From assembly GCF_023100805.1 (NCBI RefSeq), contig NZ_CP095855.1, forward strand, positions 620,001-684,000: DNA of 64,000 nucleotides, written 5' to 3'. Position numbers and translations under genes: made by a program. Shown one piece after another: positions 41,976-50,467 of the stretch (position 1 is the first letter of the stretch; every line of letters starts with the position of its first letter). The notes under the pieces are model-generated. The model did not search any database, was not told the DNA's origin, and saw only the letters and a list, made by a program, of their open reading frames with translations. The DNA is from Chitinophaga filiformis. Its GTDB lineage: Bacteria > Bacteroidota > Bacteroidia > Chitinophagales > Chitinophagaceae.

Positions 41976-42106
41976 AGAATAGCTAATAATCAACCAGGAA
42001 GGAATCTACATGGAATACTAGAGATATTGGTTGATAAAGTAATTCTGGTTGATAAAATAAAATACTGTTTACGTTTTTATTTCCCAGTTCGATTATTAGC
42101 TATTCT
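41976..42106. repeat. 131-bp inverted-repeat element between amtB and the porin
   Basis: The ends are perfect 16-bp inverted repeats, AGAATAGCTAATAATC (41976-41991) and its complement (42091-42106), and the similarity continues imperfectly for about ten more bases inward. Inside are two copies of GGTTGATAAA (42029, 42047), with a third just outside at 41891. It could be a small MITE-like element or an intercistronic stem in the amtB-porin transcript. No target-site duplication was seen. Confidence 0.6.
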
Positions 42107-42150
42107 AACATTTGGGTGTCAAGTCAAACTATGTGAATATTTTTAAGCGC

Positions 42151-43539
42151 CTAGTGAACCAGCTGCTCTTCTTTCAGTGTACCATTGTCGGCTACACTCA
42201 TCAGAGCTGGATGGTATTGTTCGTTGTGCTGTGTAGCATCCAGACCCAATGCTTCTTCTTCATCGCTTACACGCAGCGGGTGGATCAGGTTGATCAGCTT
42301 GAAGATACCATAGGAAACCACGAAGCTGTATACGACTACGATCACTAATCCGATCACCTGGTTCTTGAAGAGTTCAAAGCCACCGTAGAACAGGCCATCG
42401 CTGATGGCGCCATTTACATTCTTGCTGGCGAAGATACCGGTGAGCAGCATACCGACCATACCACCTACGCCATGGCAGGGGAATACATCCAGTGTATCGT
42501 CGATAGCGGTTTTGGATTTATAGTGAGCTACGAGGTTAGAAACGATAGCAGAAGCAAAACCTATCATTATACTCTGTGGGATACCTACATAACCTGCAGC
42601 AGGGGTGATAGCTACCAGGCCAACTACGGCGCCGATACAGAAACCCAGTGCAGAAGGTTTACGGCCGCGGATCACATCGAAGAAGATCCAGGATAAGCCG
42701 GCAGCAGCTGCTGCTGTATTGGTAGTAGCGAAAGCGGAAGCAGCCAGTCCATTAGCACCCAGGGCAGAGCCGGCATTGAAACCGAACCATCCGAACCAGA
42801 GCAGGCCTGTACCCAACAGTACAAAAGGAATATTGGCAGGTTGCAATTCTTTCTTTTCTATATGGTCTTTACGGCGTTTCAGTACCAGTACACCTGCAAG
42901 CGCCGCGCAACCTGCAGAGATATGTACTACAGTACCACCTGCGAAGTCGAGCACACCCAATTTGAACAGGAACCCATCAGGATGCCAGGTCCAGTGTGCG
43001 ATAGGTGCATAAACCAACAGGCTGAATAACACCATAAATAATACATACGATGTAAAACGGATCCTTTCTGCTACGGCGCCTACTACCAGCGCAGGAGTGA
43101 TCACTGCAAATTTCATCTGGAAAAGGGCGAATACCAGCAAAGGAATGCTGGTGGCCAAAGACCAGGGCTCGCTGGACGGTACCCCCCTGAAAAACAGGAA
43201 AGTTGAAGGATCACCGATCACACCATTTAAAGATTTACCAAAGGCAAGGCTGAATCCTACAGCTACCCATACGATACTAACCACACCGGCAGCGATAAAG
43301 CTTTGTACCAGTGTTGAGATCACGTTTTTGCGGTTAACCATACCTCCGTAAAAAAATGACAGCCCGGGGGTCATCAGAAATACGAGGCAGGATGCCACCA
43401 GTATCCACGCAATGTCACCTGTATTGTATTGACCCTTGGGATCTGCAAAAGGAAGCTCCCCCGGGACAAACAATGCAATTATCGCGACAACTGCCAGCAA
43501 AAGGAAGGGCAAATAGTCTTGAAATGATGTTTTCTTCAT
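42151..43539 (-). CDS. amtB: Ammonium transporter
   Basis: A 462-residue Amt/Rh channel with eleven or twelve helices: GLSFFYGGMVNRKNVISTLVQSF, the pore twin histidines His206 (GTVVHISAGCAALAG) and His356 (CHGVGGMVGMLLTG), and the usual GWFGFNAGSALG. It conducts ammonium/ammonia into the cytoplasm. No glnK/glnB follows; a porin-type gene does. The C-terminal tail continues about 50 residues after the last helix. Confidence 0.95.
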   Translation of the reverse strand: MKKTSFQDYLPFLLLAVVAIIALFVPGELPFADPKGQYNTGDIAWILVASCLVFLMTPGLSFFYGGMVNRKNVISTLVQSFIAAGVVSIVWVAVGFSLAFGKSLNGVIGDPSTFLFFRGVPSSEPWSLATSIPLLVFALFQMKFAVITPALVVGAVAERIRFTSYVLFMVLFSLLVYAPIAHWTWHPDGFLFKLGVLDFAGGTVVHISAGCAALAGVLVLKRRKDHIEKKELQPANIPFVLLGTGLLWFGWFGFNAGSALGANGLAASAFATTNTAAAAAGLSWIFFDVIRGRKPSALGFCIGAVVGLVAITPAAGYVGIPQSIMIGFASAIVSNLVAHYKSKTAIDDTLDVFPCHGVGGMVGMLLTGIFASKNVNGAISDGLFYGGFELFKNQVIGLVIVVVYSFVVSYGIFKLINLIHPLRVSDEEEALGLDATQHNEQYHPALMSVADNGTLKEEQLVH

Positions 43540-43846
43540 AGCTGTACATTTTAAATTTCTTCAATAAAAGTATGAAGGATATTCAATTCATCAAATAGAA
43601 AAGGCAAAAAATAGAAATGATTGAAGAAAAATAGAGGATATGGGGTCAAATATCAGGTATATTATAATTTATAATAATATAAGTATTACTTTTTGTAGTT
43701 AATGGTCGCCTTAAAACGCCTCATTTTATTCCATAATAATTTAAATATCAGTTAATTATAAATTTTCAGCGACAGCATTTAACAATTTTCTAACATTGGG
43801 AAGGCGGTTGTTACTGCAATTAGGGAACATAGCCTGTAATAAACTA
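43540..43846. other. AT-rich spacer upstream of amtB
   Basis: No gene. I could not find a TAnnTTTG box or a sigma-54-type GG-N10-GC element on the amtB strand. Confidence 0.4.
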
Positions 43847-43878
43847 AAAATCAGTCTAATAAATATTAGACTGATTTT
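43847..43878 (-). terminator. Terminator downstream of uvrB
   Basis: Fourteen-pair perfect arms (43847-43860 with 43865-43878) around AAAT, with A and T runs at the ends, about 100 bp past the uvrB stop on its strand. Confidence 0.7.
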
Positions 43879-43976
43879 GTTGGATGGTGGAACGTCGTTG
43901 AATATTATCAATATATTAAAAATATATTAATGTAACTTTTATGATCCAGGACATAAAAATCGACCTCACTGCGATA

Positions 43977-46031
43977 TTATTGCTTCATACTTTCTAATTC
44001 ACGTTGCATTGCGAACATCTGGTCACGTAACCTGGCAGCTTCCATAAAGTCGAGATCTTTTGCCGCCTTCTCCATATCCTTTTTAATCTTCGAAATTGCT
44101 TTCTCCATCTGAGGAATAGTTTTGGCTACGGTGGCTTCCTGTTTGGCATAACCTACGGCATCTTCCGCCACCAGTGTCACCTCATCGTGTACTGCATACG
44201 GGGAATTTTCATCGAACTGTTTGATTTCCAATACAGCGGTCTGTCCGAGGATTTGCTCCTTGCTTTTCAGCACCGTTCTCGGTGTAATATTATGTTCTGT
44301 ATTATAAGCCACCTGTTTCTGCCTGCGGCGGTCCGTCTCGTCAATGGTACGCTGCATACTGTCGGTTATCTTGTCAGCATAAAAGATAACAAGTCCGTCC
44401 ACGTTACGTGCTGCCCGGCCAGCGGTCTGTGTCAGTGAGCGCTCGTCCCGGAGGAAACCTTCCTTGTCGGCGTCCAATATGGCAACCAGTGTTACCTCCG
44501 GCAGGTCAAGGCCCTCACGCAGGAGGTTCACCCCAACAAGGACGTTGATATTGCCCAGGCGGAGGTCCCTTAATATTTCTATACGTTCCAGGGTGTCTAC
44601 CTCTGAGTGAATGTAACGCGACTTAATATTGATACGATGCAGGTATTTGTCCATTTCCTCTGCCATCCGTTTGGTCAGCGTGGTCACGAGCACACGGCCT
44701 CCTTTGGCTACACGTTTGTCAATTTCTTCCAGCAGGTCGTCCACCTGGTTTACGCTTGGTCTCACTTCAATAGGCGGCTCCAGCAGTCCTGTAGGACGTA
44801 CCACCTGTTCTACTACCACACCTTCCGTCTTTCTCAGTTCATATTCACCGGGAGTGGCGCTGACAAAGATGGCCTGGTTCACCAGGTTTTCAAATTCGTA
44901 GAAGTTGAGGGGCCGGTTGTCCATTGCAGAAGGCAGGCGGAAGCCGTAGTCGACCAGGGTCAGCTTACGGGACCTGTCCCCACCGTACATACCACCTATC
45001 TGGGGAATGGTTACGTGGCTTTCATCTATTACCAGCAGGTAATCCTTAGGAAAATAATCCAGCAGGCAGAATGGACGGGTACCGGGCGCACGGCGGTCCA
45101 GGAAGCGGGAATAGTTCTCAATACCGCTGCAATAACCCAATTCCCTGATCATCTCCAGGTCATAGTTCACTCTCTCGGAAAGGCGCTGTGCCTCCAGGTG
45201 CTTCCCGATAGAACGGAAATACTCCACCTGCGCCAGCAGCTCATCCTGGATCTCAAAAATGATCTGGGCCATCATGTCCTTAGGCGCCAGGTAGAGATTG
45301 GCCGGGAAGATGGCCGCATTCTCCATGGTGCCTATACGTTTGCCGGTTTGTACATCGAAGCTTTCTATCTCTTCTATTTCGTCGCCAAAGAAAGTAATAC
45401 GGTAACCGAAGTCCACATAAGGGAGGTTGATGTCTACGGTATCGCCCTGCACTCGGAAGTTACCCCTGTTGAAGTCGCCCGTAGTACGTGTATACAAGGA
45501 ATTGACAAGTCCGTGTAATACGGTGTTACGTCCAATGGTCTGTCCTCTGTGCAGACGGATAATACCATTTTCATAATCCGTCGGGTTACCCATACCATAG
45601 ATACACGATACACTGGCCACCACTATAATATCCCGCCGCCCTGACAGGAGACTGGTGGTAGCTCTCAACCTGAGCTTATCCAGCTCTTCATTGATAGACA
45701 GGTCCTTTTCTATATAGGTGTCGCTTACCGGCATATAAGCCTCCGGCTGATAGTAGTCGTAGTAGGAAACAAAATATTCCACAGCATTGTCCGGAAAGAA
45801 CTGGCGGAACTCGCCGTACAGCTGAGCCACCAGTGTTTTATTGTGGGTCAGCACCAGGGTAGGGCGCTGTACCTGTTGAATCACATTAGCGACGGTGAAG
45901 GTTTTTCCCGATCCTGTTACCCCCAGTAATGTCTGGGCAGGCGCTCCATCCTGTAATCCTTCTACTAACTGTCGGATGGCTTCCGGTTGATCGCCTGCCG
46001 GGGCATATGGTGCATTTATCTTAAAGGGCAT
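43977..46031 (-). CDS. uvrB: UvrABC system protein B
   Basis: A 684-residue nucleotide-excision-repair helicase. Walker A GVTGSGKT at residues 37-44, the damage-probing beta-hairpin segment YYDYYQPEAYMP, helicase motifs including DESHVTIPQIGGMY and the QTAGRAARN motif VI, and a C-terminal UVR motif (about 640-682, LDFMEAARLRDQMF) that binds UvrC. All parts are present and the length is normal. Divergent from the S1/P1 nuclease gene. Confidence 0.97.
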   Translation of the reverse strand: MPFKINAPYAPAGDQPEAIRQLVEGLQDGAPAQTLLGVTGSGKTFTVANVIQQVQRPTLVLTHNKTLVAQLYGEFRQFFPDNAVEYFVSYYDYYQPEAYMPVSDTYIEKDLSINEELDKLRLRATTSLLSGRRDIIVVASVSCIYGMGNPTDYENGIIRLHRGQTIGRNTVLHGLVNSLYTRTTGDFNRGNFRVQGDTVDINLPYVDFGYRITFFGDEIEEIESFDVQTGKRIGTMENAAIFPANLYLAPKDMMAQIIFEIQDELLAQVEYFRSIGKHLEAQRLSERVNYDLEMIRELGYCSGIENYSRFLDRRAPGTRPFCLLDYFPKDYLLVIDESHVTIPQIGGMYGGDRSRKLTLVDYGFRLPSAMDNRPLNFYEFENLVNQAIFVSATPGEYELRKTEGVVVEQVVRPTGLLEPPIEVRPSVNQVDDLLEEIDKRVAKGGRVLVTTLTKRMAEEMDKYLHRINIKSRYIHSEVDTLERIEILRDLRLGNINVLVGVNLLREGLDLPEVTLVAILDADKEGFLRDERSLTQTAGRAARNVDGLVIFYADKITDSMQRTIDETDRRRQKQVAYNTEHNITPRTVLKSKEQILGQTAVLEIKQFDENSPYAVHDEVTLVAEDAVGYAKQEATVAKTIPQMEKAISKIKKDMEKAAKDLDFMEAARLRDQMFAMQRELESMKQ

Positions 46032-46051
46032 ATTCTAAATTATAGCGTTAT

Positions 46052-46059
46052 CAAATGTA
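46052..46059 (-). promoter_or_regulatory. -7 box (TACATTTG) for uvrB
   Basis: Minus-strand TACATTTG about 20 bp before the uvrB start. No clear -33 element; no LexA-type palindrome was recognised. Confidence 0.45.
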
Positions 46060-46144
46060 CAAATTAATAGACAGTGCTTTTTCATTTGAAAAATCTGGCT
46101 CACCTTTACGCACTTATTGAGACATATTAACCACCTCATGTATT

Positions 46145-46942
46145 ATGCTTAAAAAACTCTACCATGTTATAATGGGTATGCTATTGCTGGTACCTATGTC
46201 AGGCTTTGCCTGGGGCGTTACCGGTCACCGTGTGGTAGCCGAGATCGCCAGCCGTCACTTAAGCCCTCAGGCCCGTAAGGCTATCTACGCTTTACTGGGA
46301 CCTCAGAGCATGGCGATGGTGGCCAACTGGCCTGATTTTATCAAGTCGGATACTACACACAAGTATGATCATACTTCTCCCTGGCACTACCTCGATTTTC
46401 CTGCCAACTGTACACGCCAGCAATTTGATGAGGTAATAAAAGCACACAGCACCGGAGACAACCTATATGCACAAACTGAGGCCCTGATCAAAAAGCTGAA
46501 GGATCCGGCCACATCTAAAGAAGACAAAGTATTTGCGCTAACCTTCCTGATCCATATGATAGGAGATATGCATCAGCCCTTACATGCCGGCAGGGATGAG
46601 GACCAGGGCGGTAACAAGATCCAGGTAATGTGGTTTGATAAGCAGACAAACCTCCACCGGGTATGGGATGAGCACCTGATTGAATTCCAGCAGCTCAGCT
46701 ATACTGAATATACCAGGGCCCTGGATACTGCCACTGCTGTAACTACAAAGAAAATTCAAGCCGGTACCATCGCCGACTGGATCTTTGAATCTAACCAGCT
46801 GTCGGGCAAAGTATATGCATTGACGCATGCCAATGATAAACTGAGCTACCGTTATAATTTCTGGTTTGTCAACGACCTGAATAGTCAGCTGCTGAAAGGA
46901 GGGCTAAGGCTCGCAGCTGTTTTGAATCAGATCTACAAATAA
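46145..46942 (+). CDS. S1/P1 family zinc nuclease
   Basis: A 265-residue exported single-strand nuclease. Signal peptide of about 22 residues ends so that Trp23 becomes the mature N-terminus, a zinc ligand in this family. The other ligands line up with P1: His28, Asp64, His81, His137, Asp141, His147, His171 and Asp175, with exact family spacing inside the HxxxD and DMHQPLH motifs. It would degrade RNA and single-stranded DNA in the periplasm, needing three zinc ions. Confidence 0.93.
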   Translation: MLKKLYHVIMGMLLLVPMSGFAWGVTGHRVVAEIASRHLSPQARKAIYALLGPQSMAMVANWPDFIKSDTTHKYDHTSPWHYLDFPANCTRQQFDEVIKAHSTGDNLYAQTEALIKKLKDPATSKEDKVFALTFLIHMIGDMHQPLHAGRDEDQGGNKIQVMWFDKQTNLHRVWDEHLIEFQQLSYTEYTRALDTATAVTTKKIQAGTIADWIFESNQLSGKVYALTHANDKLSYRYNFWFVNDLNSQLLKGGLRLAAVLNQIYK

Positions 46943-46953
46943 CAATGGGTATA

Positions 46954-47003
46954 GTATAAAAGAAAAAGCATCAGCCTCCGGGACTGATGCTTTTCTTTTA
47001 TAC
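46954..47003. terminator. Bidirectional terminator between S1/P1 nuclease and PfkB kinase
   Basis: Arms 46954-46974 and 46984-47003 pair over about 20 bp with a single bulge around a nine-base loop; A-rich on one side and T-rich on the other, between convergent genes. Confidence 0.85.
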
Positions 47004-47013
47004 CTTTTCCTGA

Positions 47014-47940
47014 CTAGATCAGGTCAATATCAAAATTTACCAGTTGTACGAACTGCTCCAGGCGGTTACTGATATCTTCACTGCTGATCTCGCGCAGGCG
47101 GCCTACTCCAAAGCGTTCCACACAGAAGGAAGCCATAGCGGAACCAACGATAATGGCCGTCTTCATGTTTTCAAAGGAAATATCCTTTGTTTTCGCCAGA
47201 TGCCCGATAAAACCACCTGCAAAAGTATCGCCGGCACCGGTTGGGTCGAATACATCTTCCAGTGGTAATGCAGGTGCAAAGAATACATGGTTCTCATGGA
47301 ACAGCAGTGCACCGTGCTCTCCTTTCTTGATGATCAGGTATTTTGGCCCCATGGTGGTCAATATCTTGCGGGCAGCTTTTACCAGAGACACTTCTCCGGT
47401 CAGCTGACGGGCTTCGGCGTCATTTACCAGGAGCACGTCTACTTCCTTCAGCACTATTTTCAGATCGTCCATGGCTACTTCCATCCAGAAGTTCATGGTG
47501 TCCATTACGATCAGTTTAGGCCTGGTCTTCATCTGTTTTATTACAGACAGCTGCACCTGTGGTGTCAGATTACCTAATATCAGGAACTCGCTTCCCTGGT
47601 AACTGTCGGGTATTACGGGCTGAAATTCCCCCAGTACGTTCAGCTCTGTAGCCAGTGTATCACGGGTATTCATGTCCATATGATATCTTCCGGCCCAGTA
47701 GAAAGATTTCTCATCTTTCTTTACCTGTACTCCATCGAAAGCAACACCTTTGGCCCCCAGTGCGTCCAGTTCTTCCTGAGGGAAGTCACCGCCAATTACG
47801 GATACCTGGTTAATGGGCTTCACGAAATTGGAAGCAGCCCATGCTATGAATGTGGCTGAACCACCAACGATCCGGCCTGATTTACCAAAGGGCGTTTCTA
47901 TATCATCGAACGCCATAGAACCTACAACAGTTAGCGACAT
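47014..47940 (-). CDS. PfkB family sugar or nucleoside kinase
   Basis: A 308-residue ribokinase-fold kinase. The catalytic motif DPTGAGDTFAGGF holds the base Asp238, and an N-terminal GSMAFDDIETPFG plus GGSATFIAWAAS region forms the substrate lid. Substrate cannot be assigned by eye; this sub-branch is often named adenosine-kinase-like or just sugar kinase. Single gene; a TACATTTG box lies upstream at 47984-47991. Confidence 0.9.
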   Translation of the reverse strand: MSLTVVGSMAFDDIETPFGKSGRIVGGSATFIAWAASNFVKPINQVSVIGGDFPQEELDALGAKGVAFDGVQVKKDEKSFYWAGRYHMDMNTRDTLATELNVLGEFQPVIPDSYQGSEFLILGNLTPQVQLSVIKQMKTRPKLIVMDTMNFWMEVAMDDLKIVLKEVDVLLVNDAEARQLTGEVSLVKAARKILTTMGPKYLIIKKGEHGALLFHENHVFFAPALPLEDVFDPTGAGDTFAGGFIGHLAKTKDISFENMKTAIIVGSAMASFCVERFGVGRLREISSEDISNRLEQFVQLVNFDIDLI

Positions 47941-47983
47941 GCGTATTCTTTTTTATTGAGTTTTAGTTAGTTTGCAAACAGCG

Positions 47984-47991
47984 CAAATGTA
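47984..47991 (-). promoter_or_regulatory. -7 box (TACATTTG) for the PfkB kinase
   Basis: Minus-strand TACATTTG, 44 bp before the kinase start and directly beside the stop of the upstream MATE gene. No -33 element could be placed. Confidence 0.4.
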
Positions 47992-47992
47992 A

Positions 47993-49405
47993 CTAAACTT
48001 TCACCCGCTTCCACCATCCTTTCCGGAATATAAAGATAGCCGCTACCGCGATGCAGGATTCTGCTATGGCTATAGCCCAGAAAACACCTGCCGGGCCCAT
48101 ATTATAGGTTACGGCCAGTATCCAGGCCAAGGGGATCTGGAACATCCAGAAGCCTACCAGGTTAATCAGGGTAGGGGTGCGCGTGTCTCCCGCCCCGTTA
48201 AAAGACTGTGAGAGCACCATGCCATAGGCATAAAAGATGTACCCTGCACTTAACAGTTGCAGGCACTCTGCGGCCTTTAACACAATAGCAGTCTCGCTGG
48301 TAAATAGCATTACTACCGGCCGGGCGGCCAGGAAGAAAAAGATCGATATTGATCCCAGGAACAACATATTAAAGAACGCAGCCCTCCATACGGATGTTTC
48401 CGCCCGGTCGGGCTGACCGGCGCCCAGGTTCTGCCCTACAAGGGACGCTGCAGCATTGGCCATACCAAAAGCAGGCAGCAGCGCGAAAATAACGATCCTT
48501 ATAGCGATGGTATATCCGGCCACCGCATCTTCCCCAAAACGGGCTATCAGGCGTACCAGGAATATCCAGCTGACTGTATTGATGAGCAACTGTGCAGTAC
48601 CTCCGGCGGCTATCTTCACTATTTTCCAGATCACACTTATATCGGGGCGTATATGCTGCCTGCTGATGCGGATCAGGCCCTTGCCGCCGAAGAGGCGGTA
48701 CAGCTGGTAACATACACCTATACCACGGCCTATCGTAGTAGCCAGCGCAGCACCCTTCAGCCCCAGGGCGGGAATTGGTCCCAGACCATTAATCAGCAAA
48801 GGACACAAGAGGATGTTCAGAATATTGGCTATCCATAACGATCTCATTGCGATAGCAGCATCTCCTGCGCCACGGAAAATACCGTTGATGAGGAAAAGCA
48901 GTATTACAATGAGGTTACTGCCCAGCATAATACGCGTATATATGTGCCCGTTATCAACCACTTCCGCGGAGGCGCCCATCAGCGTGAGCAGATCGGGAGC
49001 GAATATGATACCAGTTACAGCAATAGCAATAGCCAGCACCAATGCTACGTACAGCGACTGCACAGCAGTATGTGCGGCAGCATCGCCATCTTTCTCACCT
49101 GTACGTCGCGCTACCACTGCCGTAGCCGCCATGCTCAGTCCAAATGCCGCTGTATAAACCAGCGTCATCATAGATTCTGTCAATCCAACAGCAGAGATGG
49201 CGTGCTTACCCAGCTTACTCACAAAGAAAATATCCACGACTGCAAAAAGTGATTCCATCACCATCTCCAGGATCATGGGTACTGATAATAAAAAAATAGC
49301 GCGGTTGATATTACCACTGGTGAACTCTTTTTCCGTGCCTGATACTGCCATAACAAACAACCGGAATACCTTGCCCAGGCGGGAATTGGCCTGTGTATCT
49401 CGCAT
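47993..49405 (-). CDS. MATE family multidrug efflux transporter
   Basis: A 470-residue, twelve-helix MATE protein of the NorM/DinF kind: FLLSVPMILEMVMESLFAVVDIFFVSKLG and GLTESMMTLVYTAAFGLSMAATAVVARRTGEKDG in the first half, AAASLVGQNLGAGQPDRAE in the second. It exports cationic compounds with H+ or Na+ exchange. The N-terminal 20 residues are hydrophilic and could be replaced by an internal start. A TACCTTTG box lies 134-141 bp upstream of the start. Confidence 0.92.
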   Translation of the reverse strand: MRDTQANSRLGKVFRLFVMAVSGTEKEFTSGNINRAIFLLSVPMILEMVMESLFAVVDIFFVSKLGKHAISAVGLTESMMTLVYTAAFGLSMAATAVVARRTGEKDGDAAAHTAVQSLYVALVLAIAIAVTGIIFAPDLLTLMGASAEVVDNGHIYTRIMLGSNLIVILLFLINGIFRGAGDAAIAMRSLWIANILNILLCPLLINGLGPIPALGLKGAALATTIGRGIGVCYQLYRLFGGKGLIRISRQHIRPDISVIWKIVKIAAGGTAQLLINTVSWIFLVRLIARFGEDAVAGYTIAIRIVIFALLPAFGMANAAASLVGQNLGAGQPDRAETSVWRAAFFNMLFLGSISIFFFLAARPVVMLFTSETAIVLKAAECLQLLSAGYIFYAYGMVLSQSFNGAGDTRTPTLINLVGFWMFQIPLAWILAVTYNMGPAGVFWAIAIAESCIAVAAIFIFRKGWWKRVKV

Positions 49406-49803
49406 ATAGATAAATTAAAAAATTAAAAATGGAATTGCCGGTACTGATCTGTACCGTTAACATCTAAAAGGGGCGGTGGGCATATCCGGAAATACCGGAT
49501 ATTAAATTACATTTTCATGGCGCATCATTTGTAGAGCACAAAGGTAAAATGTTTTTTTTAACTCCTCATTTTTTTAGCCGGTGTGACAACATATATCTCT
49601 TTTTCAGGAGATTTTTTATTAAGCTCAAACACAGTGCAGATAAGCAATTCATTGATTGCCAAAAACACATTAAATAATTTTTTTACTGCCGCTGTAACTT
49701 TTCAAGACCGTCTCCGTTTAACAATTGCATCAGCGCTGAGAAACCAATTTATTGTACTAAATACGGAAACCTATTTTCTATTAATTCAAATTAAACGGAA
49801 ACC
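49406..49803. promoter_or_regulatory. Divergent spacer with a MATE promoter box
   Basis: About 400 AT-rich bases. On the minus strand TACCTTTG at 49539-49546 fits the -7 consensus for the MATE gene. An 84-codon + strand frame at 49583 looks like chance. No clear box for the lipoprotein gene was found. Confidence 0.4.
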
Positions 49804-50301
49804 ATGCTTACGATTAAAAAACATGCTCTTAAAGTAGGAGCATTAGCCCTTGCTATGGGTATTACTTTTGCAGCTTGCAGCGATGATGACGATCCAGCAA
49901 CGCCAAACACACGTTCAAAAGAATACAAGCTGACTAAAAGCGCTACAGATGCAACTCAGGTAGGTACTGTAAAACTGACTGAAAATGCTGACAGCAGTGT
50001 AAACCTGTCTATCACACTGAAAGCTTCCACCAAAGACACCAAACATCCGTTCTTCCTGATCGGAGGTTCTGTTGCATCACCTACCATTGATACCCTGTTA
50101 AAGGATACTATTCCAGGTAATGGTGCTGAAGCAACTAAAGTAATCTGGAATAAGGTTAAGACCGTTGTTGTAAATGGACAGACCCGCAAGTTCAACTATG
50201 ACAGTGCAGTGAAAATAAGCGCATTCTCTAAAGTTTACTTCAAAGCTGGTAAGGATAGCGTTATTGCTATCGGTAACATCCTGAAAAGCAGCGCTCAGTA
50301 A
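49804..50301 (+). CDS. Small exported lipoprotein, CHRD-like
   Basis: A 165-residue protein with lipobox TFAAC followed by an acidic SDDDD, which fits a Bacteroidota lipoprotein export signal for surface display. The mature part has VGTVKLTENADSSVNLSITL, reminiscent of the first strands of CHRD domains, and ends in a strand around SVIAIGNIL. The family link is tentative and function is unknown. It stands alone and ends before a perfect palindromic terminator. Confidence 0.7.
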   Translation: MLTIKKHALKVGALALAMGITFAACSDDDDPATPNTRSKEYKLTKSATDATQVGTVKLTENADSSVNLSITLKASTKDTKHPFFLIGGSVASPTIDTLLKDTIPGNGAEATKVIWNKVKTVVVNGQTRKFNYDSAVKISAFSKVYFKAGKDSVIAIGNILKSSAQ

Positions 50302-50356
50302 TTTCTGATGGCAATTGTCTGATATAAAATATCAGGAGACTACAGGATAAAAAGAG

Positions 50357-50388
50357 TAATAATGGCCGGAAATTTCCGGCCATTATTA
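50357..50388. terminator. Palindromic bidirectional terminator
   Basis: Sixteen-base perfect arms (50357-50372, 50373-50388) centred on AAATTT, between the + strand lipoprotein gene and the end of the leftward adhesin locus. Confidence 0.75.
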
Positions 50389-50467
50389 TGATGGTCTTCG
50401 CTAGTCATTAGGATATGGCTCCAACCCGTAGGCCAGAAAACCGACTTTATAAAACGTTACTATTCCC

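Noticed and set aside
42605..43012. 135-codon frame antisense to amtB
   Set aside because: Pro/Ala-rich shadow of membrane-helix codons, no family resemblance.
44607..45518. 303-codon frame antisense to uvrB
   Set aside because: It is fully inside uvrB, which is conserved end to end; the antisense protein has no recognisable domain.
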